A stretch of 64,000 nucleotides of DNA from Erwinia sp. SLM-02 (GCF_037450285.1 NZ_JAQISN010000001.1:2232001-2296000), one strand, 5' to 3'. Shown: positions 8,659-18,447, numbered from the stretch's first letter. The notes: a model not told the origin generated them from the sequence alone. A program made the numbers and translations.

Positions 8659-9627
8659 TTAAAGCGGGCAGCGGCGGTAGTCGTCAATACGCTGGCAGAG
8701 CCCCGCCAGCCATCGCTGCTGCTGACGTTCCGCCTCGTCGGCCTGCGGCCAGTTCACCTCAACAAACTGTACGTTGCTGCCTACCGGCACCTGGCCCAGC
8801 AGCCACATATCGGCATCGATTACCGTGCCGAGTTTCGGGTAGCCGCCGCTCGGCTGGGCGTCGCGCATCTGAATAATCGGCTGGCCGCTGTGGGTCACCT
8901 GGATAACCCCGGGAATAATGCCGTGGGATCGCATCTCCAGCGGTGCTTTCGCCACCAGCCCTTCGCCGTCCAGCCGGTAGCCGTAGCGGTTGCTCTGCGG
9001 TGAAACGCGCCACTGCTGCTGCCAGAAGCGCGCCACCGATGCGTCGGTAAAGGCACCGTACTCCGCCGCAGGGAGCACGCGGATCTGCGGCACGCCGTCA
9101 GGGCGGTCGCACAGGCTCAGGCGCGGAGAGGCAATGCCGAAGTCCACCGCGCCCCGATACGCGTCGCGGGCGGCGCTGAGCCTGTCGCCCTGCTGCAGTC
9201 CGCGGCCGTGGAAGCCGCCAAATTCGCCCCTGAGCTGGGTGCTGCGCGACCCCAGTACCTTCGGCACGTCAACCCCGCCGGGCAGATGCAGATAGCTGCG
9301 CGCCGAGAAGCGCGAGGCGTGCAGGGTCAGCACCTCGCCCGCCTTCGCCTGCGCCACCCACCAGGCCGGAATACGCCGATCGCCGAGCATCGCCGGGCTG
9401 TCTCCGCCGCTGATGGCAAAGGCGCAGTCGCGGGTGAAGCGCAGGCGGAACGGGAACAGGGGGATCTCAATCACCGCATCGTCCGGCTGGTTGCCGAGCA
9501 GCGCGTTGCCCAGCCGCAGCGCCAGCGGGTCCATCACGCCGGCGGTTCCCACACCGAAGTGCAGCGCGCCAAAGCGGCCCTCGTCCTGCACGCTGGACAG
9601 CGCGGTAGTGCGTTCAATGACGATCAT
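8659..9627 (-). CDS. pxpC: 5-oxoprolinase subunit PxpC (KipA/AHS2 family)
   Basis: This 322-residue protein has the AHS2 (allophanate hydrolase subunit 2-like) fold, with LSSVQDEGRFG near the N-terminus, GVGTAGVMDPLALRLGNALLGN, and SHGIIPGVIQVTHSGQPIIQMRDAQPSGGYPKLG near the C-terminus. Together with PxpB and PxpA it forms ATP-dependent 5-oxoprolinase. Its start overlaps the pxpB stop by 4 bases. Length and motifs are normal. Confidence 0.92.
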   Translation of the reverse strand: MIVIERTTALSSVQDEGRFGALHFGVGTAGVMDPLALRLGNALLGNQPDDAVIEIPLFPFRLRFTRDCAFAISGGDSPAMLGDRRIPAWWVAQAKAGEVLTLHASRFSARSYLHLPGGVDVPKVLGSRSTQLRGEFGGFHGRGLQQGDRLSAARDAYRGAVDFGIASPRLSLCDRPDGVPQIRVLPAAEYGAFTDASVARFWQQQWRVSPQSNRYGYRLDGEGLVAKAPLEMRSHGIIPGVIQVTHSGQPIIQMRDAQPSGGYPKLGTVIDADMWLLGQVPVGSNVQFVEVNWPQADEAERQQQRWLAGLCQRIDDYRRCPL

Positions 9628-10295
9628 GCCAGTACCCTGCTTACCCGGAAGCGAATGCTGTCGCCGGGCTGGAGCCGCACCGGCGGCGCGGCGTGGGCAT
9701 CAAAGAAAACGAAGTCGGTACGGCCAATGGTGTTCCAGCCGCTGGGGCCGGGAGAGGCGGAAACGCCGGTCTGAACGCCGCCGATGGACACCGATCCGCC
9801 GGGAATGCTCTGCACCGGGCTGGCGCGGCGCGGGGTGGCCAGCTGCGGATCCATGTTGCCGAGGTAGCAGTAGCCCGGATGGCTGCCGAGGGCATACACC
9901 GGGTACAGCGGTTCGGTGTGGCGCTGCACGATCTCCTGAATGGTCATGCCGGTGTGTTCGGCCACGTCGCAGATATGCGGCCCCGGCTCGCCGCCGTAGG
10001 TGACATCCAGCTCAATCACCCGGCCGGAGAAGGTTTTGCTTTCACCGCGCTGCCACTGCTGGCGCAGGTGGTCAAACAGCTGCTCGCCCCCGCTCATCTG
10101 CGGGCCAAAGACCAGCATCAGGTTATTCATGCCCGGCACCACGCCGCGAATGGCGGCCAGCCCGCTGGCGTAATCGGCCAGCGCCCAGATGCGCTGCTGG
10201 TTTTCCAGGGTGATCTCGCCGGGGGCTTCAAACAGTACCGCGTGGGTGCCAAGCCAGCTAATTTGCGGGGCCTGTAACTGACGTGCTGGGTCCAT
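9624..10295 (-). CDS. pxpB: 5-oxoprolinase subunit PxpB (KipI/AHS1 family)
   Basis: This 223-residue protein has the AHS1 fold. Seen motifs include VTYGGEPGPHICDVAEHTGMT, HTEPLYPVYALGSHPGYCYLG, and GGVQTGVSASPGPSGWNTIG, all typical of KipI/PxpB. It is the first gene of the 5-oxoprolinase operon. The upstream 300 bases carry a perfect ATA-N9-TAT dyad 99 bases before its start, so the operon is probably controlled by the adjacent Nac-like regulator. Two stretches at the N-terminus differ from the shorter E. coli form, as is usual outside close relatives. Confidence 0.92.
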   Translation of the reverse strand: MDPARQLQAPQISWLGTHAVLFEAPGEITLENQQRIWALADYASGLAAIRGVVPGMNNLMLVFGPQMSGGEQLFDHLRQQWQRGESKTFSGRVIELDVTYGGEPGPHICDVAEHTGMTIQEIVQRHTEPLYPVYALGSHPGYCYLGNMDPQLATPRRASPVQSIPGGSVSIGGVQTGVSASPGPSGWNTIGRTDFVFFDAHAAPPVRLQPGDSIRFRVSRVLA

Positions 10296-10393
10296 TCCTC
10301 ATCCTCAACTTCATATCCGCTAACGGAAAAATGCGATAACCCACTCTATCCCGCCGCTCCTGGCGGTCTGTAAGAGGGTTTCGCTTTAGGGGG

Positions 10394-10408
10394 ATAAGGC
10401 AGACTTAT
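10394..10408. promoter_or_regulatory. Candidate Nac/LysR binding site upstream of pxpB
   Basis: The 15 bases read ATAAGGCAGACTTAT, again arms ATAAG and CTTAT with a 5-base spacer, matching ATA-N9-TAT. The site lies 99 bases upstream of the pxpB start and 195 bases beyond the end of the Nac-like gene. A near match, ATA-N8-TAT, lies just closer to pxpB around 10335-10350. Confidence 0.6.
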
Positions 10409-10603
10409 TACCGGGAAGCCGGGGCGTGCGGCAGGCACGCTGGCGCGGGTTATCGCCCGTCGATGACGGAGGCGGGTGGACCGATACGGGAATCATCTGC
10501 CCGGAAAAGGGGCAGCAGCGTGGTGACTTCGGCGACCGTAGGAACAGCGGCGTGGTGACTGCGGCCACCCGTCAGAACGGGCTGGCGGCCGCATCGTGTG
10601 ATG
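10409..10603. other. Hairpin-rich intergenic stretch between pxpB and nac-like gene
   Basis: No convincing gene is seen here. Several small inverted repeats are packed together: GCGTGC at 10424-10429 with GCACGC at 10435-10440, and CTGCCC near 10497 with GGGCAG near 10510. A direct repeat GCGTGGTGACT occurs at 10518 and 10550 (spacing 32). The stretch may be the 3' untranslated region of the Nac-like gene. A short open frame crossing it has no recognisable features. Confidence 0.4.
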
Positions 10604-11527
10604 TCAGCTGACCAGGGTCAGCGGTCGGTTGTCGTGGGTGCGTTCGGCCATCAGCGACAGCAGGATCTTCTTCACCGCTTCGGCAGGCTGGGACAGCGGC
10701 AGATGGTCGGAGGTGCAGAACGACAGCGGTGCCTGAATCCCCGGATCGATGATTTTAGACATCCGTGCGCGGGACTGCTTGACCATATTGCGCGCGATGG
10801 ATTCCGGCAGGATGGTGGCGCCGAGGTTGCCCTCCAGCGCCTGCGCCAGGGTGGTGGCCGATTCGATTTCGCACTTCACCTTATAGGAGAGGTTTTTCTG
10901 CACGAAGGCTTCGTCAACCAGCTTGCGCATGATGTTGTAAGGGCGCGGCAGGAACAGCTCAAGATGGGCTATCTGCTCCAGGGTGACGGTTTTACCGAAG
11001 CTGATTTCACTCTGCGGCGTCACCAGGTAGAGATCCTCCTTCATCAGCGGAATAAAGGCCAGCCCGTGGATCTGACGATTGCCGTACAGCACCGCCATAT
11101 CCATGCGCCCGCTCATAATCAGCTCGCTGAGGGTGGTGCCAAAGCTTTCGTTGAAGTAAAGCAGGATGCCGGGATGCTGTTTACGCACCTCCTCCATCAG
11201 CGGCAGCGCCAGCAGCGAGGCGGCGGTACCGGGCGCCAGCCCGACGGACACCTGGCCGCTCAGCGCCAGACCCGCGCCGTCGATGGCGCTCTGCGCCTGC
11301 TCACACTGGCGCAGTATCGCCTGGGCGTGGGCATAAAGGATGCTGCCCGCTTCGGTCGGCGTCACGCCGCGCTTGGTGCGGATCAGCAGCTGCTGTTTGA
11401 CTTCGCTTTCCAGCGAGGCCAACTGCTGGCTGAGGGCTGGCTGGGCGATATGCAGAATATCGGCCGCCTGGGTCAAACTGCCGACGTCGACAATTTTGAT
11501 GAAGTAGCGGAGCCGCCTGAGATTCAT
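10604..11527 (-). CDS. LysR-family regulator, close to Nac
   Basis: This protein of about 307 residues begins MNLRRLRYFIKIVDVGSL; an open frame extends 6 codons further but this start fits the family. Residues 1-60 form the winged helix-turn-helix (SLTQAADILHIAQPALSQQ), followed by QLLIRTKRGVTPTEAG, and the rest is the substrate-sensing domain. Both the DNA-binding domain and the C-terminal LVS closely match E. coli Nac, the nitrogen assimilation control protein, as recalled. It sits between the pxp operon and the divergent aminotransferase gene. Dyads of the Nac type lie before three nearby starts. It may be Nac itself or a specialised paralogue. Confidence 0.85.
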   Translation of the reverse strand: MNLRRLRYFIKIVDVGSLTQAADILHIAQPALSQQLASLESEVKQQLLIRTKRGVTPTEAGSILYAHAQAILRQCEQAQSAIDGAGLALSGQVSVGLAPGTAASLLALPLMEEVRKQHPGILLYFNESFGTTLSELIMSGRMDMAVLYGNRQIHGLAFIPLMKEDLYLVTPQSEISFGKTVTLEQIAHLELFLPRPYNIMRKLVDEAFVQKNLSYKVKCEIESATTLAQALEGNLGATILPESIARNMVKQSRARMSKIIDPGIQAPLSFCTSDHLPLSQPAEAVKKILLSLMAERTHDNRPLTLVS

Positions 11528-11855
11528 TGTCATACCTCTCGTCACCGGACAGAATGTTAAGAAAAAGTGAACGGAAGTGTAGCAAGATCCGGACCAGCCT
11601 GAGTGTTAACTGCCCCGCAAAGCCGGATGACAAAAAAGTTAATATGTAAAACAGTGAGATAGATCGTGTTATTTCGCTATCCATCCATTAATCAAACGCT
11701 TGCTTCCCGCCGCCGTCTGCACCATTGCGGGGAGTTTTACTTATCGCTGGGCCCCATCCATAAGCTTTTGCTCTTGAATCAGAACAAACTCCTCTTAACC
11801 GTCGCCCGCCGCTTATTCGTAACGTAGAGGCATCCCGGAACAGACTGGAGTGACC
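11528..11855. promoter_or_regulatory. Divergent intergenic region, nac-like / aminotransferase
   Basis: The 328 bases between the two divergent starts contain no gene. The half-site CTTAT at 11740-11744 and ATAAG at 11760-11764 occur in outward order with a 15-base gap, about 92-116 bases before the aminotransferase start, which could be LysR half-sites. An ATA-N8-TAT near-match lies around 11661-11674. No clear sigma70 hexamers stood out. Confidence 0.4.
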
Positions 11856-13064
<1,209 letters not shown>

Positions 13065-13078
13065 TCAGGAGATTCGCT

Positions 13079-13771
13079 ATGCCCGCAGGAAACCGTATTT
13101 TCTTACAACGTAATCTCGAAGCCGCTGGCTACGTCGAGGCCTTCCGCACGCTGCCCGCCGCCGTGGTGGCCGACTGCATGAGCCGCCTGCCCGCGCTGTC
13201 CGGTGAAATTCGCCTGATGAGCGCCCCGCGCAACGCGGTAATGTGCGGCCTGGCGGTCACCGTTAAGGCCCGCTCCGGCGACAATCTGATGCTGCACAAG
13301 GCGATGGATATGGCCGGTAAAGACGATGTGATCGTGGTGTCCAACGAAGGCGATCGCAGCCAGGCGCTGATGGGCGAAGTGATGACCACCTGGGCCCGCC
13401 AGCGTGGTATTGAGGGGCTGGTGCTGGACGGCCCGATCCGCGATATCGAAGGCATCGGCAAGATGGATTACCACCTGTATGCGGCCGCCATCACCCCCGG
13501 CGGCCCGTATAAAGACGGCCCCGGCGAAATCAACGTGCCGATCGCCTGCGGTAATATTCACGTGTCGCCGGGCGACATTATCCTCGGCGACCACGACGGG
13601 GTGATCGTCATCCCGCACGGCGATGCGGCACAGATTCTGGAAGCGGCGCAGGCCTATCTGATCGTCGACGAGCGCAACTTCGAGCTGGCGAAGCGCGGCG
13701 AGCTGGAGCGCGGCTGGATTGATGAGACGCTGAAAAACAAGCAGGTGGAGATTATCGACGGGCGGTTCTAG
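13079..13771 (+). CDS. RraA-family / HMG-CHA aldolase-like protein
   Basis: This 230-residue protein starts at ATG 13079 with AGGAG upstream, although the open frame extends back into the aminotransferase. It has the family motif GEVMTTWARQRGIEG then LDGPIRD at 116-122, with Arg121 and Asp122 at the positions of the catalytic residues of 4-hydroxy-4-methyl-2-oxoglutarate/4-carboxy-4-hydroxy-2-oxoadipate aldolases. Those enzymes cleave such acids to pyruvate and a second oxoacid. It is longer than E. coli RraA (about 161 residues), which supports an aldolase. Cotranscribed with the aminotransferase and followed by a terminator. Function likely aldolase or oxaloacetate decarboxylase. Confidence 0.78.
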   Translation: MPAGNRIFLQRNLEAAGYVEAFRTLPAAVVADCMSRLPALSGEIRLMSAPRNAVMCGLAVTVKARSGDNLMLHKAMDMAGKDDVIVVSNEGDRSQALMGEVMTTWARQRGIEGLVLDGPIRDIEGIGKMDYHLYAAAITPGGPYKDGPGEINVPIACGNIHVSPGDIILGDHDGVIVIPHGDAAQILEAAQAYLIVDERNFELAKRGELERGWIDETLKNKQVEIIDGRF

Positions 13772-13803
13772 GCGGTAAAAGAACACTATTCTGTGTTGAT
13801 AAC

Positions 13804-13829
13804 AGGCACCCATAACGGGTGCCTTTTTC
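13804..13829 (+). terminator. Rho-independent terminator after aldolase-like gene
   Basis: AGGCACCC pairs with GGGTGCCT around a 5-base loop, followed by a run of T. It lies between two convergent genes and may serve the plus strand. Confidence 0.85.
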
Positions 13830-13830
13830 G

Positions 13831-14769
13831 TTATGCAACCGGCGTAATGGCTTTGCCGTGAGCAAACCACGAGGCGAGATTATCCGCCACGTTTTGCGCC
13901 ATCGCCTGGCGCGTTTCCACCGTGGCGCTGGCGATATGCGGGGTCAGTACCGTATTTTCCAGCGCGAAAAAGCGCGGATCGATTGCCGGTTCACCTTCGA
14001 ACACGTCCAGCCCCGCGCCGGCGATGGTGTGATTTTCCAGCGCGGCGATCAGATCGTCCTCATTAACCACCGCCCCGCGCGCGACGTTAATCAGCACGCC
14101 CTGCGATCCCAGTGCGTGAAGCACCTCGCGATCGACCACTTTGTAGTTACGCGCATCACCCGGCACCGCCAGCACCAGCACATCGCTGAACAGCGCCAGC
14201 TGATGCAGATCGCCAAAGCGCTGCCAGCCGGGTTCATCACTCTGGCGGCTGTTGCAGTAGCCGATCTGCATATCGAAGGCGGCGCAGCGGCGGGCAATCG
14301 CCGAGCCGATGCGTCCCAGCCCGAGGATGCCGACGCGCCTGCCGCTGAGCTTGCTGCCCAGCACCGGCGGGCGGTTTGCCCATTCGCCCGCGCGCAGGAA
14401 GGCATCCTGCGCCACGATCTGCCGGGAGACGCTGAGCATCAGCGCCAGCGCCAGGTCGGCGACGTCATCGGTGAGGATATCGGCGGTAACGGTAACGGTA
14501 ATGCCGCGATCGCGGGCGGCGGCCAGATCGATGGCGTCAGTGCCCACGCCGAACACGGCAATCACTTCCAGTGCCGGTAACGCGGCCATCACGTCAGCCG
14601 CCAGCCCGACGTCTCCCCGGGTGGCAACCGCGCGGATAGTCTGGCCGTGCTGCTGCAGCCAGGCGGCCGCATCCGGCTGCTCGTACAGGCGATGGCACAG
14701 GTAGTCGCGGTGCAGCATCTCGCTCAGCGCGGGCATCAGCGGCTGGATAATCAGTATCTGTTGTTTCAT
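13831..14769 (-). CDS. D-isomer 2-hydroxyacid dehydrogenase
   Basis: This 312-residue NAD(P)-dependent enzyme has the Rossmann motif GLGRIGSA in the middle, followed by INVARGAVVNEDDL (catalytic Arg), GLDVFEGEP (Glu) and TPHIASAT (His), the triad of the D-2-hydroxyacid dehydrogenase family. Hydroxypyruvate/glyoxylate reductases look like this. ATG 14769 was chosen because AAGGA lies 8 bases upstream; the ATG at 14778 touches that site. It converges on the aldolase-like gene. A candidate Nac-type site lies 90 bases upstream. It may reduce the oxoacid formed by the aldolase or transaminase (inference). Confidence 0.85.
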   Translation of the reverse strand: MKQQILIIQPLMPALSEMLHRDYLCHRLYEQPDAAAWLQQHGQTIRAVATRGDVGLAADVMAALPALEVIAVFGVGTDAIDLAAARDRGITVTVTADILTDDVADLALALMLSVSRQIVAQDAFLRAGEWANRPPVLGSKLSGRRVGILGLGRIGSAIARRCAAFDMQIGYCNSRQSDEPGWQRFGDLHQLALFSDVLVLAVPGDARNYKVVDREVLHALGSQGVLINVARGAVVNEDDLIAALENHTIAGAGLDVFEGEPAIDPRFFALENTVLTPHIASATVETRQAMAQNVADNLASWFAHGKAITPVA

Positions 14770-14858
14770 TGCGGGCATCCTTATTAACGTAGGGTTCAGA
14801 ACGTTAATAAACTAGCGGAATTCCGCCGTGGCCCCCGCAAGGTTACGCTTATCGCCAG

Positions 14859-14873
14859 ATAGGATTCGCTTAT
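14859..14873. promoter_or_regulatory. Candidate Nac/LysR site upstream of hydroxyacid dehydrogenase
   Basis: The bases read ATAGGATTCGCTTAT, fitting ATA-N9-TAT with one arm CTTAT perfect. It lies 90 bases upstream of the chosen dehydrogenase start. A second CGCTTATC occurs just before it at about 14846, giving a direct repeat of the half-site. The next gene (SRPBCC) ends at 14887, so the site is intergenic. Confidence 0.5.
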
Positions 14874-14886
14874 CATGCACGCGAAA

Positions 14887-15390
14887 TCACCCGGCGCGCG
14901 CGGCGGCGATCAGCCCGTCCAGCCACTGCTGATGGCCGTTGATCATCGGGTTGGGGCGCGCGTTGGCCAGCTCAACCGCCGGTTTGCCGTTCTGGGTTTC
15001 CTGGGTCAGCAGGCGCACGCGGCCCCCCGGCAGCGCCTCAATCAGCCATGCATGATGCACGTCAAGCCGACTGTCGCCCTCGCCGCACCCGCCGTGCCAG
15101 GCAATACGCGCCGCACCACAGACTTCCGGTGCGACGAATTCGTTAACTTCGCTTTCCACCACAAAGCCAAAGGTGGTGAAGCGGAAACGTGCACCGTCGG
15201 TCAGATACGGGCCGCTGCCGTCGTGGAACTGAATATCGCTGGCGTTGCTGTAATAACCGGGCCAGGCGGCGGTATCAATCAGTTTGTCCCACAGCGCCGC
15301 GACGCTGACGCCGGTAATAATCATTTCGTTGCTGGCGAAGTTGTCGCTGAAACCTGGAATGTAGCCCTGCGGCCAGTGAATTGCGTTCAT
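14887..15390 (-). CDS. SRPBCC-family (START/Bet v1-like) protein
   Basis: This 167-residue cytoplasmic protein fits the polyketide cyclase/SRPBCC family: a helix-grip fold with SVAALWDKLIDTAAWPGYYSNA near the N-terminus, a beta-rich middle, and a long C-terminal helix (INGHQQWLDGLIAAAR). These proteins bind hydrophobic ligands; no catalytic residue can be named. It is divergent from a LysR regulator gene, which probably controls it through the dyad at 15501-15523. Real function unknown. Confidence 0.75.
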   Translation of the reverse strand: MNAIHWPQGYIPGFSDNFASNEMIITGVSVAALWDKLIDTAAWPGYYSNASDIQFHDGSGPYLTDGARFRFTTFGFVVESEVNEFVAPEVCGAARIAWHGGCGEGDSRLDVHHAWLIEALPGGRVRLLTQETQNGKPAVELANARPNPMINGHQQWLDGLIAAARAG

Positions 15391-15500
15391 GATGTTGCCT
15401 CTCGGTAAGTCTGGTCAGCCACAGCGCGGGATGCGCCTGCCGAAAACCACGGCATAATGCACGGCGTGATGATATAAAACCAATCAGCATATTTTATTTC

Positions 15501-15523
15501 AGATATCATCCTTAGTGATATCT
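15501..15523. promoter_or_regulatory. Dyad operator candidate between SRPBCC gene and LysR gene
   Basis: AGATATCA and TGATATCT are perfect 8-base inverted arms with a 7-base spacer. The dyad lies in the divergent promoter region, 25 bases before the LysR start, as expected for a LysR autoregulation site. Confidence 0.55.
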
Positions 15524-15547
15524 GACCCATTAGCCGCCGGGGAGTCG

Positions 15548-16465
15548 ATGAGTAGCCCACTACGCACGCTGGATTTAAATCTGTTGAAAACGCTGGATGC
15601 GCTGCTGGATGAACGCAGCGTGACGCGCGCCGCCCAGCGCCTGTCGCTGACGCAGCCGGCGGTGAGCGCGATGCTTAATCGCCTGCGCGAGCATTTTGGC
15701 GATCCGCTATTTACCCGCGGCCAGCACGGCATTAACCCGACCCTGCGGGCGCTGGCGCTGGCCGTTCCGCTAAAACAAATTCTCGGCGACATCGATCGGA
15801 TGCTCCAGCCCGCAGCGTTTGATGCCGCCAGCTCGCAGATGTCGCTGAACATCGCCGCGACCGATTACGCCCTGAGCGCGGTAGCGGTGCCGTTTATTGC
15901 CGCGCTGCGCCAGCAGGCTCCCGGCGTGCGGGTGAGCGTGCAGCCGGTGGAAAGTGACAGACTTCCCGTGCAGATGGAGCGCGGCGAGGTTGATATGGCG
16001 CTGCTGACTCCGGACATCACCCCTGCCGATCTGCACGCCCGTCATCTGTTTGACGAGCAGTACGTCTGTCTGCTGCGGCCCGATCACCCGGCCCTGCTGC
16101 ACGGCGAGCTGTCGCTGGATAACTTCTGCTCGCTGGACCACGTGCTGGTTTCGCACAGCGGCCGCGAGTTTCGCGGCGTGACCGACCAGGCGCTAGCCGC
16201 AATTGGCCGTCAGCGGCGGGTGACGCTGGCAGTGAACAGTTTCCTGGTGCTGCCGCAGATCCTGCGCAGTAGCGATTTGATTGCCGTGGTGCCGCGCAGG
16301 CTGGCAGAATCCGCCGACGGGCTGGTGCGGATAACGCCGCCGGTCGCGGTGGCGGGCTTCAGCAAAACGCTGGTCTGGCACGAGCGCAGCCATCGCGATC
16401 CCGGCCACCGCTGGCTGCGCGCCCTGCTGTTTACTACCCTGGGGCTGGACGCCCGCGCGCTGTGA
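15548..16465 (+). CDS. LysR-family transcriptional regulator
   Basis: This 305-residue regulator starts at ATG 15548 behind GGGGAG; a GTG at 15515 would add 11 residues and is less likely. The N-terminal helix-turn-helix reads LDLNLLKTLDALLDERSVTRAAQRLSLTQPAVSAMLNRLRE, of the NodD/NahR-like subgroup, followed by a periplasmic-binding-like effector domain. It is divergent from the SRPBCC gene and upstream of an ene-reductase gene; it may control one or both. The effector is unknown. Confidence 0.88.
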   Translation: MSSPLRTLDLNLLKTLDALLDERSVTRAAQRLSLTQPAVSAMLNRLREHFGDPLFTRGQHGINPTLRALALAVPLKQILGDIDRMLQPAAFDAASSQMSLNIAATDYALSAVAVPFIAALRQQAPGVRVSVQPVESDRLPVQMERGEVDMALLTPDITPADLHARHLFDEQYVCLLRPDHPALLHGELSLDNFCSLDHVLVSHSGREFRGVTDQALAAIGRQRRVTLAVNSFLVLPQILRSSDLIAVVPRRLAESADGLVRITPPVAVAGFSKTLVWHERSHRDPGHRWLRALLFTTLGLDARAL

Positions 16466-16580
16466 TCGGCCAGTGCGTTTCGCACATACGGCTTAGCGGT
16501 AATGTGTGGCCATCGCTTACCGTGATCGCCACTTATCGACAGGCCACGTGTTTTTCGATCGTCTATGACTGAGGTTATCT

Positions 16581-17681
16581 ATGTCCGCGCTTTTTACCCC
16601 GTTTAAACTGAAAGACGTTACGCTGCGTAACCGCATTGCGGTGCCGCCAATGTGCCAGTACAGCGCCGTTGACGGTCTGACCAATGAATGGCATCAGGTT
16701 CACTATCCGGCGATCGCCCGCGGCGGCGCGGGTCTGGTGATTGTGGAAGCCACCGCCGTTTCACCGGAGGGTCGCATCACGCCGGCCTGTACCGGGCTGT
16801 GGAACGATGAGCAGGCGCAGGGCATGGCGCGCATTGCGGCGTCGATCAAGGCAGCGGGTTCCGTTCCGGGTATTCAGATTGGTCACGCCGGTCGCAAGGC
16901 CAGCGCTAATCGTCCATGGGAAGGCGACGATCATATTGCCGAAGGCGACAGCCGCGGCTGGCAGACGATTGCCCCTTCCGCCATTGCGTTCGGCCACCAT
17001 CTGCCAAAGGTGCCGCAGGCGATGACGCTGGATGATATTAACCGGGTGAAAAGCGACTTCGTTGCCGCCGCCCGCCGCGCGCGCGATGCCGGTTTTGAGT
17101 GGCTGGAGCTGCATTTTGCCCACGGCTATCTGGCGCAGAGTTTCTTCTCCGCCCATTCCAACCAGCGTACCGACGCTTACGGCGGCGATTTTGCCGGTCG
17201 CAGCCGCTTCCTGCTGGAAACCCTGGCCGCCGTGCGCGAGGTGTGGCCGGAGAATCTGCCGCTGACCGCGCGTTTCGGCGTGCTGGAGTTTGACGGCCAG
17301 GACGAGCAGACGCTGAGCGAGTCGATTGAGCTGACCCGACTGATGCATCAGGGCGGGCTGGATCTGCTGAACGTCAGCGTGGGCTTTACTATTGCGGAAA
17401 CCAGCATTCCGTGGGGGCCGGGCTTCCTGGCACCGATTGCCGAGCGCGTGCGTCGTGAGGCCGGTCTGCCGGTGGCGTCGTCCTGGGGCGTGGAGCAGGC
17501 AGATGTGGCGGAGCGGGTGATTGCCGATCGGCAGATGGATCTGGTGATGATTGGCCGTGCGCATCTGGCGAATCCGCACTATCCGTATTATCTGGCGAAG
17601 AAGCTGAACGTTGAGGATCCGTCGTGGGTGTTGCCAGCGCCGTATGCGCACTGGCTGGCGCGTTATCGTTTAGCGGAGTAA
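16581..17681 (+). CDS. NADH:flavin oxidoreductase, old yellow enzyme (YqjM/XenA type)
   Basis: This 366-residue FMN enzyme has a full-length TIM barrel. PPMCQYS at about 22-28 (Cys25 and Tyr27) marks the thermophilic-like YqjM/XenA class, and LHFAHGYLAQSFFS in the middle carries the substrate-binding His pair. HAGRK near residue 102 and the C-terminal MIGRAHLANPHYPY are also conserved. Such enzymes reduce activated C=C bonds of enals, enones and nitro compounds, probably in detoxification. It lies 115 bases after the LysR gene in the same direction. Confidence 0.9.
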   Translation: MSALFTPFKLKDVTLRNRIAVPPMCQYSAVDGLTNEWHQVHYPAIARGGAGLVIVEATAVSPEGRITPACTGLWNDEQAQGMARIAASIKAAGSVPGIQIGHAGRKASANRPWEGDDHIAEGDSRGWQTIAPSAIAFGHHLPKVPQAMTLDDINRVKSDFVAAARRARDAGFEWLELHFAHGYLAQSFFSAHSNQRTDAYGGDFAGRSRFLLETLAAVREVWPENLPLTARFGVLEFDGQDEQTLSESIELTRLMHQGGLDLLNVSVGFTIAETSIPWGPGFLAPIAERVRREAGLPVASSWGVEQADVAERVIADRQMDLVMIGRAHLANPHYPYYLAKKLNVEDPSWVLPAPYAHWLARYRLAE

Positions 17682-17727
17682 AGAGTTGGGGCATTCAATT
17701 GCTCGAGACTGTGGGGGCACAAACATG

Positions 17728-17892
17728 TTTTGCCGGTGACTGTCGTGGCAAAGCCGACGGGGTGTGCCCCTGACCAGGCGGTTCTGTCGGTGACTGTAGT
17801 GGCAAAGCTGACGATGTGTGCCCCCGCCCGGGCGGTTTTGCCGGTGACTGTCGTGGCAAAGCCGACGGGGTGAGCCCCCGACCGGGCGGTCC
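17728..17892. repeat. Tandem repeat, three 54-base units
   Basis: Units begin at about 17731, 17785 and 17839, spaced exactly 54 bases, each with a variant of CCGGTGACTGT-TGGCAAAGC-GACG. The middle copy is the most diverged. The third unit doubles as the left arm of the structured element at 17864-18055. The 54-base period is a multiple of three, so long open frames arise by chance on the minus strand. Confidence 0.85.
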
Positions 17893-18055
17893 TCGCGCCG
17901 CTTCGCGGTGCCTTCACTTCGTTCGTCAGCCGGACGGACCGCCACAGACTCGCGTCCTGCGCGGCTGTGCCTTTCGCCTGCGTCCATGCAGGCGAATCCT
18001 GGCTTCCTCGCTCCGTTCAGCGCTGCGGATTGCCCGGTCGGGGGCTCACCCCGTC
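17864..18055 (-). repeat. Structured repeat element, copy A (GGA-loop hairpins within 24-base inverted repeats)
   Basis: A perfect 24-base inverted repeat (17864-17887 with 18032-18055) encloses a 144-base core. The core has a 7-base stem at 17975-17994 with loop GTCCAT and a second, imperfect hairpin at 17943-17969 with loop GTCCT. On the minus strand these loops read ATGGAC and AGGAC. Conserved core blocks match copy B in order: GGTCCTCGCG, CGGACCGCC, GCGTCCTGC, TCCTGGCT, TCAGCGCTG, GGATT. Whether it acts as RNA or is a mobile DNA repeat is open. Confidence 0.7.
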
Positions 18056-18122
18056 TGCTTTTTGCATAAGTGTTGTCTGGCAGAAAAAGGCGAACGACAA
18101 CTGAAGCGATCAATTCCGGAAT

Positions 18123-18164
18123 CAGAACTCAGAACTCAGAACTCAGAACTCAGAACTCAGAACT
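18123..18164. repeat. Short tandem repeat, CAGAACT x 6
   Basis: Six perfect copies of the 7-base unit CAGAACT, in the gene-free stretch between the two structured elements. Perfect identity suggests recent slippage. Confidence 0.95.
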
Positions 18165-18282
18165 TCGATTTTCGAGATCCAGCAAAGTAGATTCAAGGTT
18201 TAGACTCTGCCTTTACTGAGAAAACGTCCGCATATCCAATCGCTTTAAGGATTAGAAGCCCGTCATTTCAAGAGCAGAATCC

Positions 18283-18447
18283 AGATTTAAACAGCCAGCA
18301 CAGTATATTAAAGGCCCGGCCTCTGCGGTTAAAGAGCAAACATCCATCTGTCCTGTAACCTGAAAGATGGGGATCTAATCCCTTAGAGAACGGCATTGAG
18401 ATTTAAACAGCCAGCACAATGTATTAAAGGCCCGGCCTCTGCGGTTA
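18283..18447. repeat. Direct repeat of about 49 bases, spacing 116
   Basis: The stretch beginning AGATTTAAACAGCCAGCACA and ending CTCTGCGGTTA occurs at 18283-18331 and again at 18399-18447 with only a few differences. The second copy runs into the left arm of structured element B. Duplication of an arm outside the element parallels the tripled arm of copy A. Confidence 0.85.

Noticed and set aside
10426..10611. 61-residue plus-strand frame
   Set aside because: No recognisable domain or ribosome binding site; lies in a hairpin-rich region.
17728..17892. CRISPR-like array
   Set aside because: Three contiguous 54-base units without distinct spacers and no cas genes; a tandem repeat.
17663..18113. 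Minus-strand frames with an 18-residue repeat (GFATTVT) and a 147-residue neighbour
   Set aside because: The 54-base repeat is a multiple of three, so open frames follow automatically; no ribosome binding site or family features.
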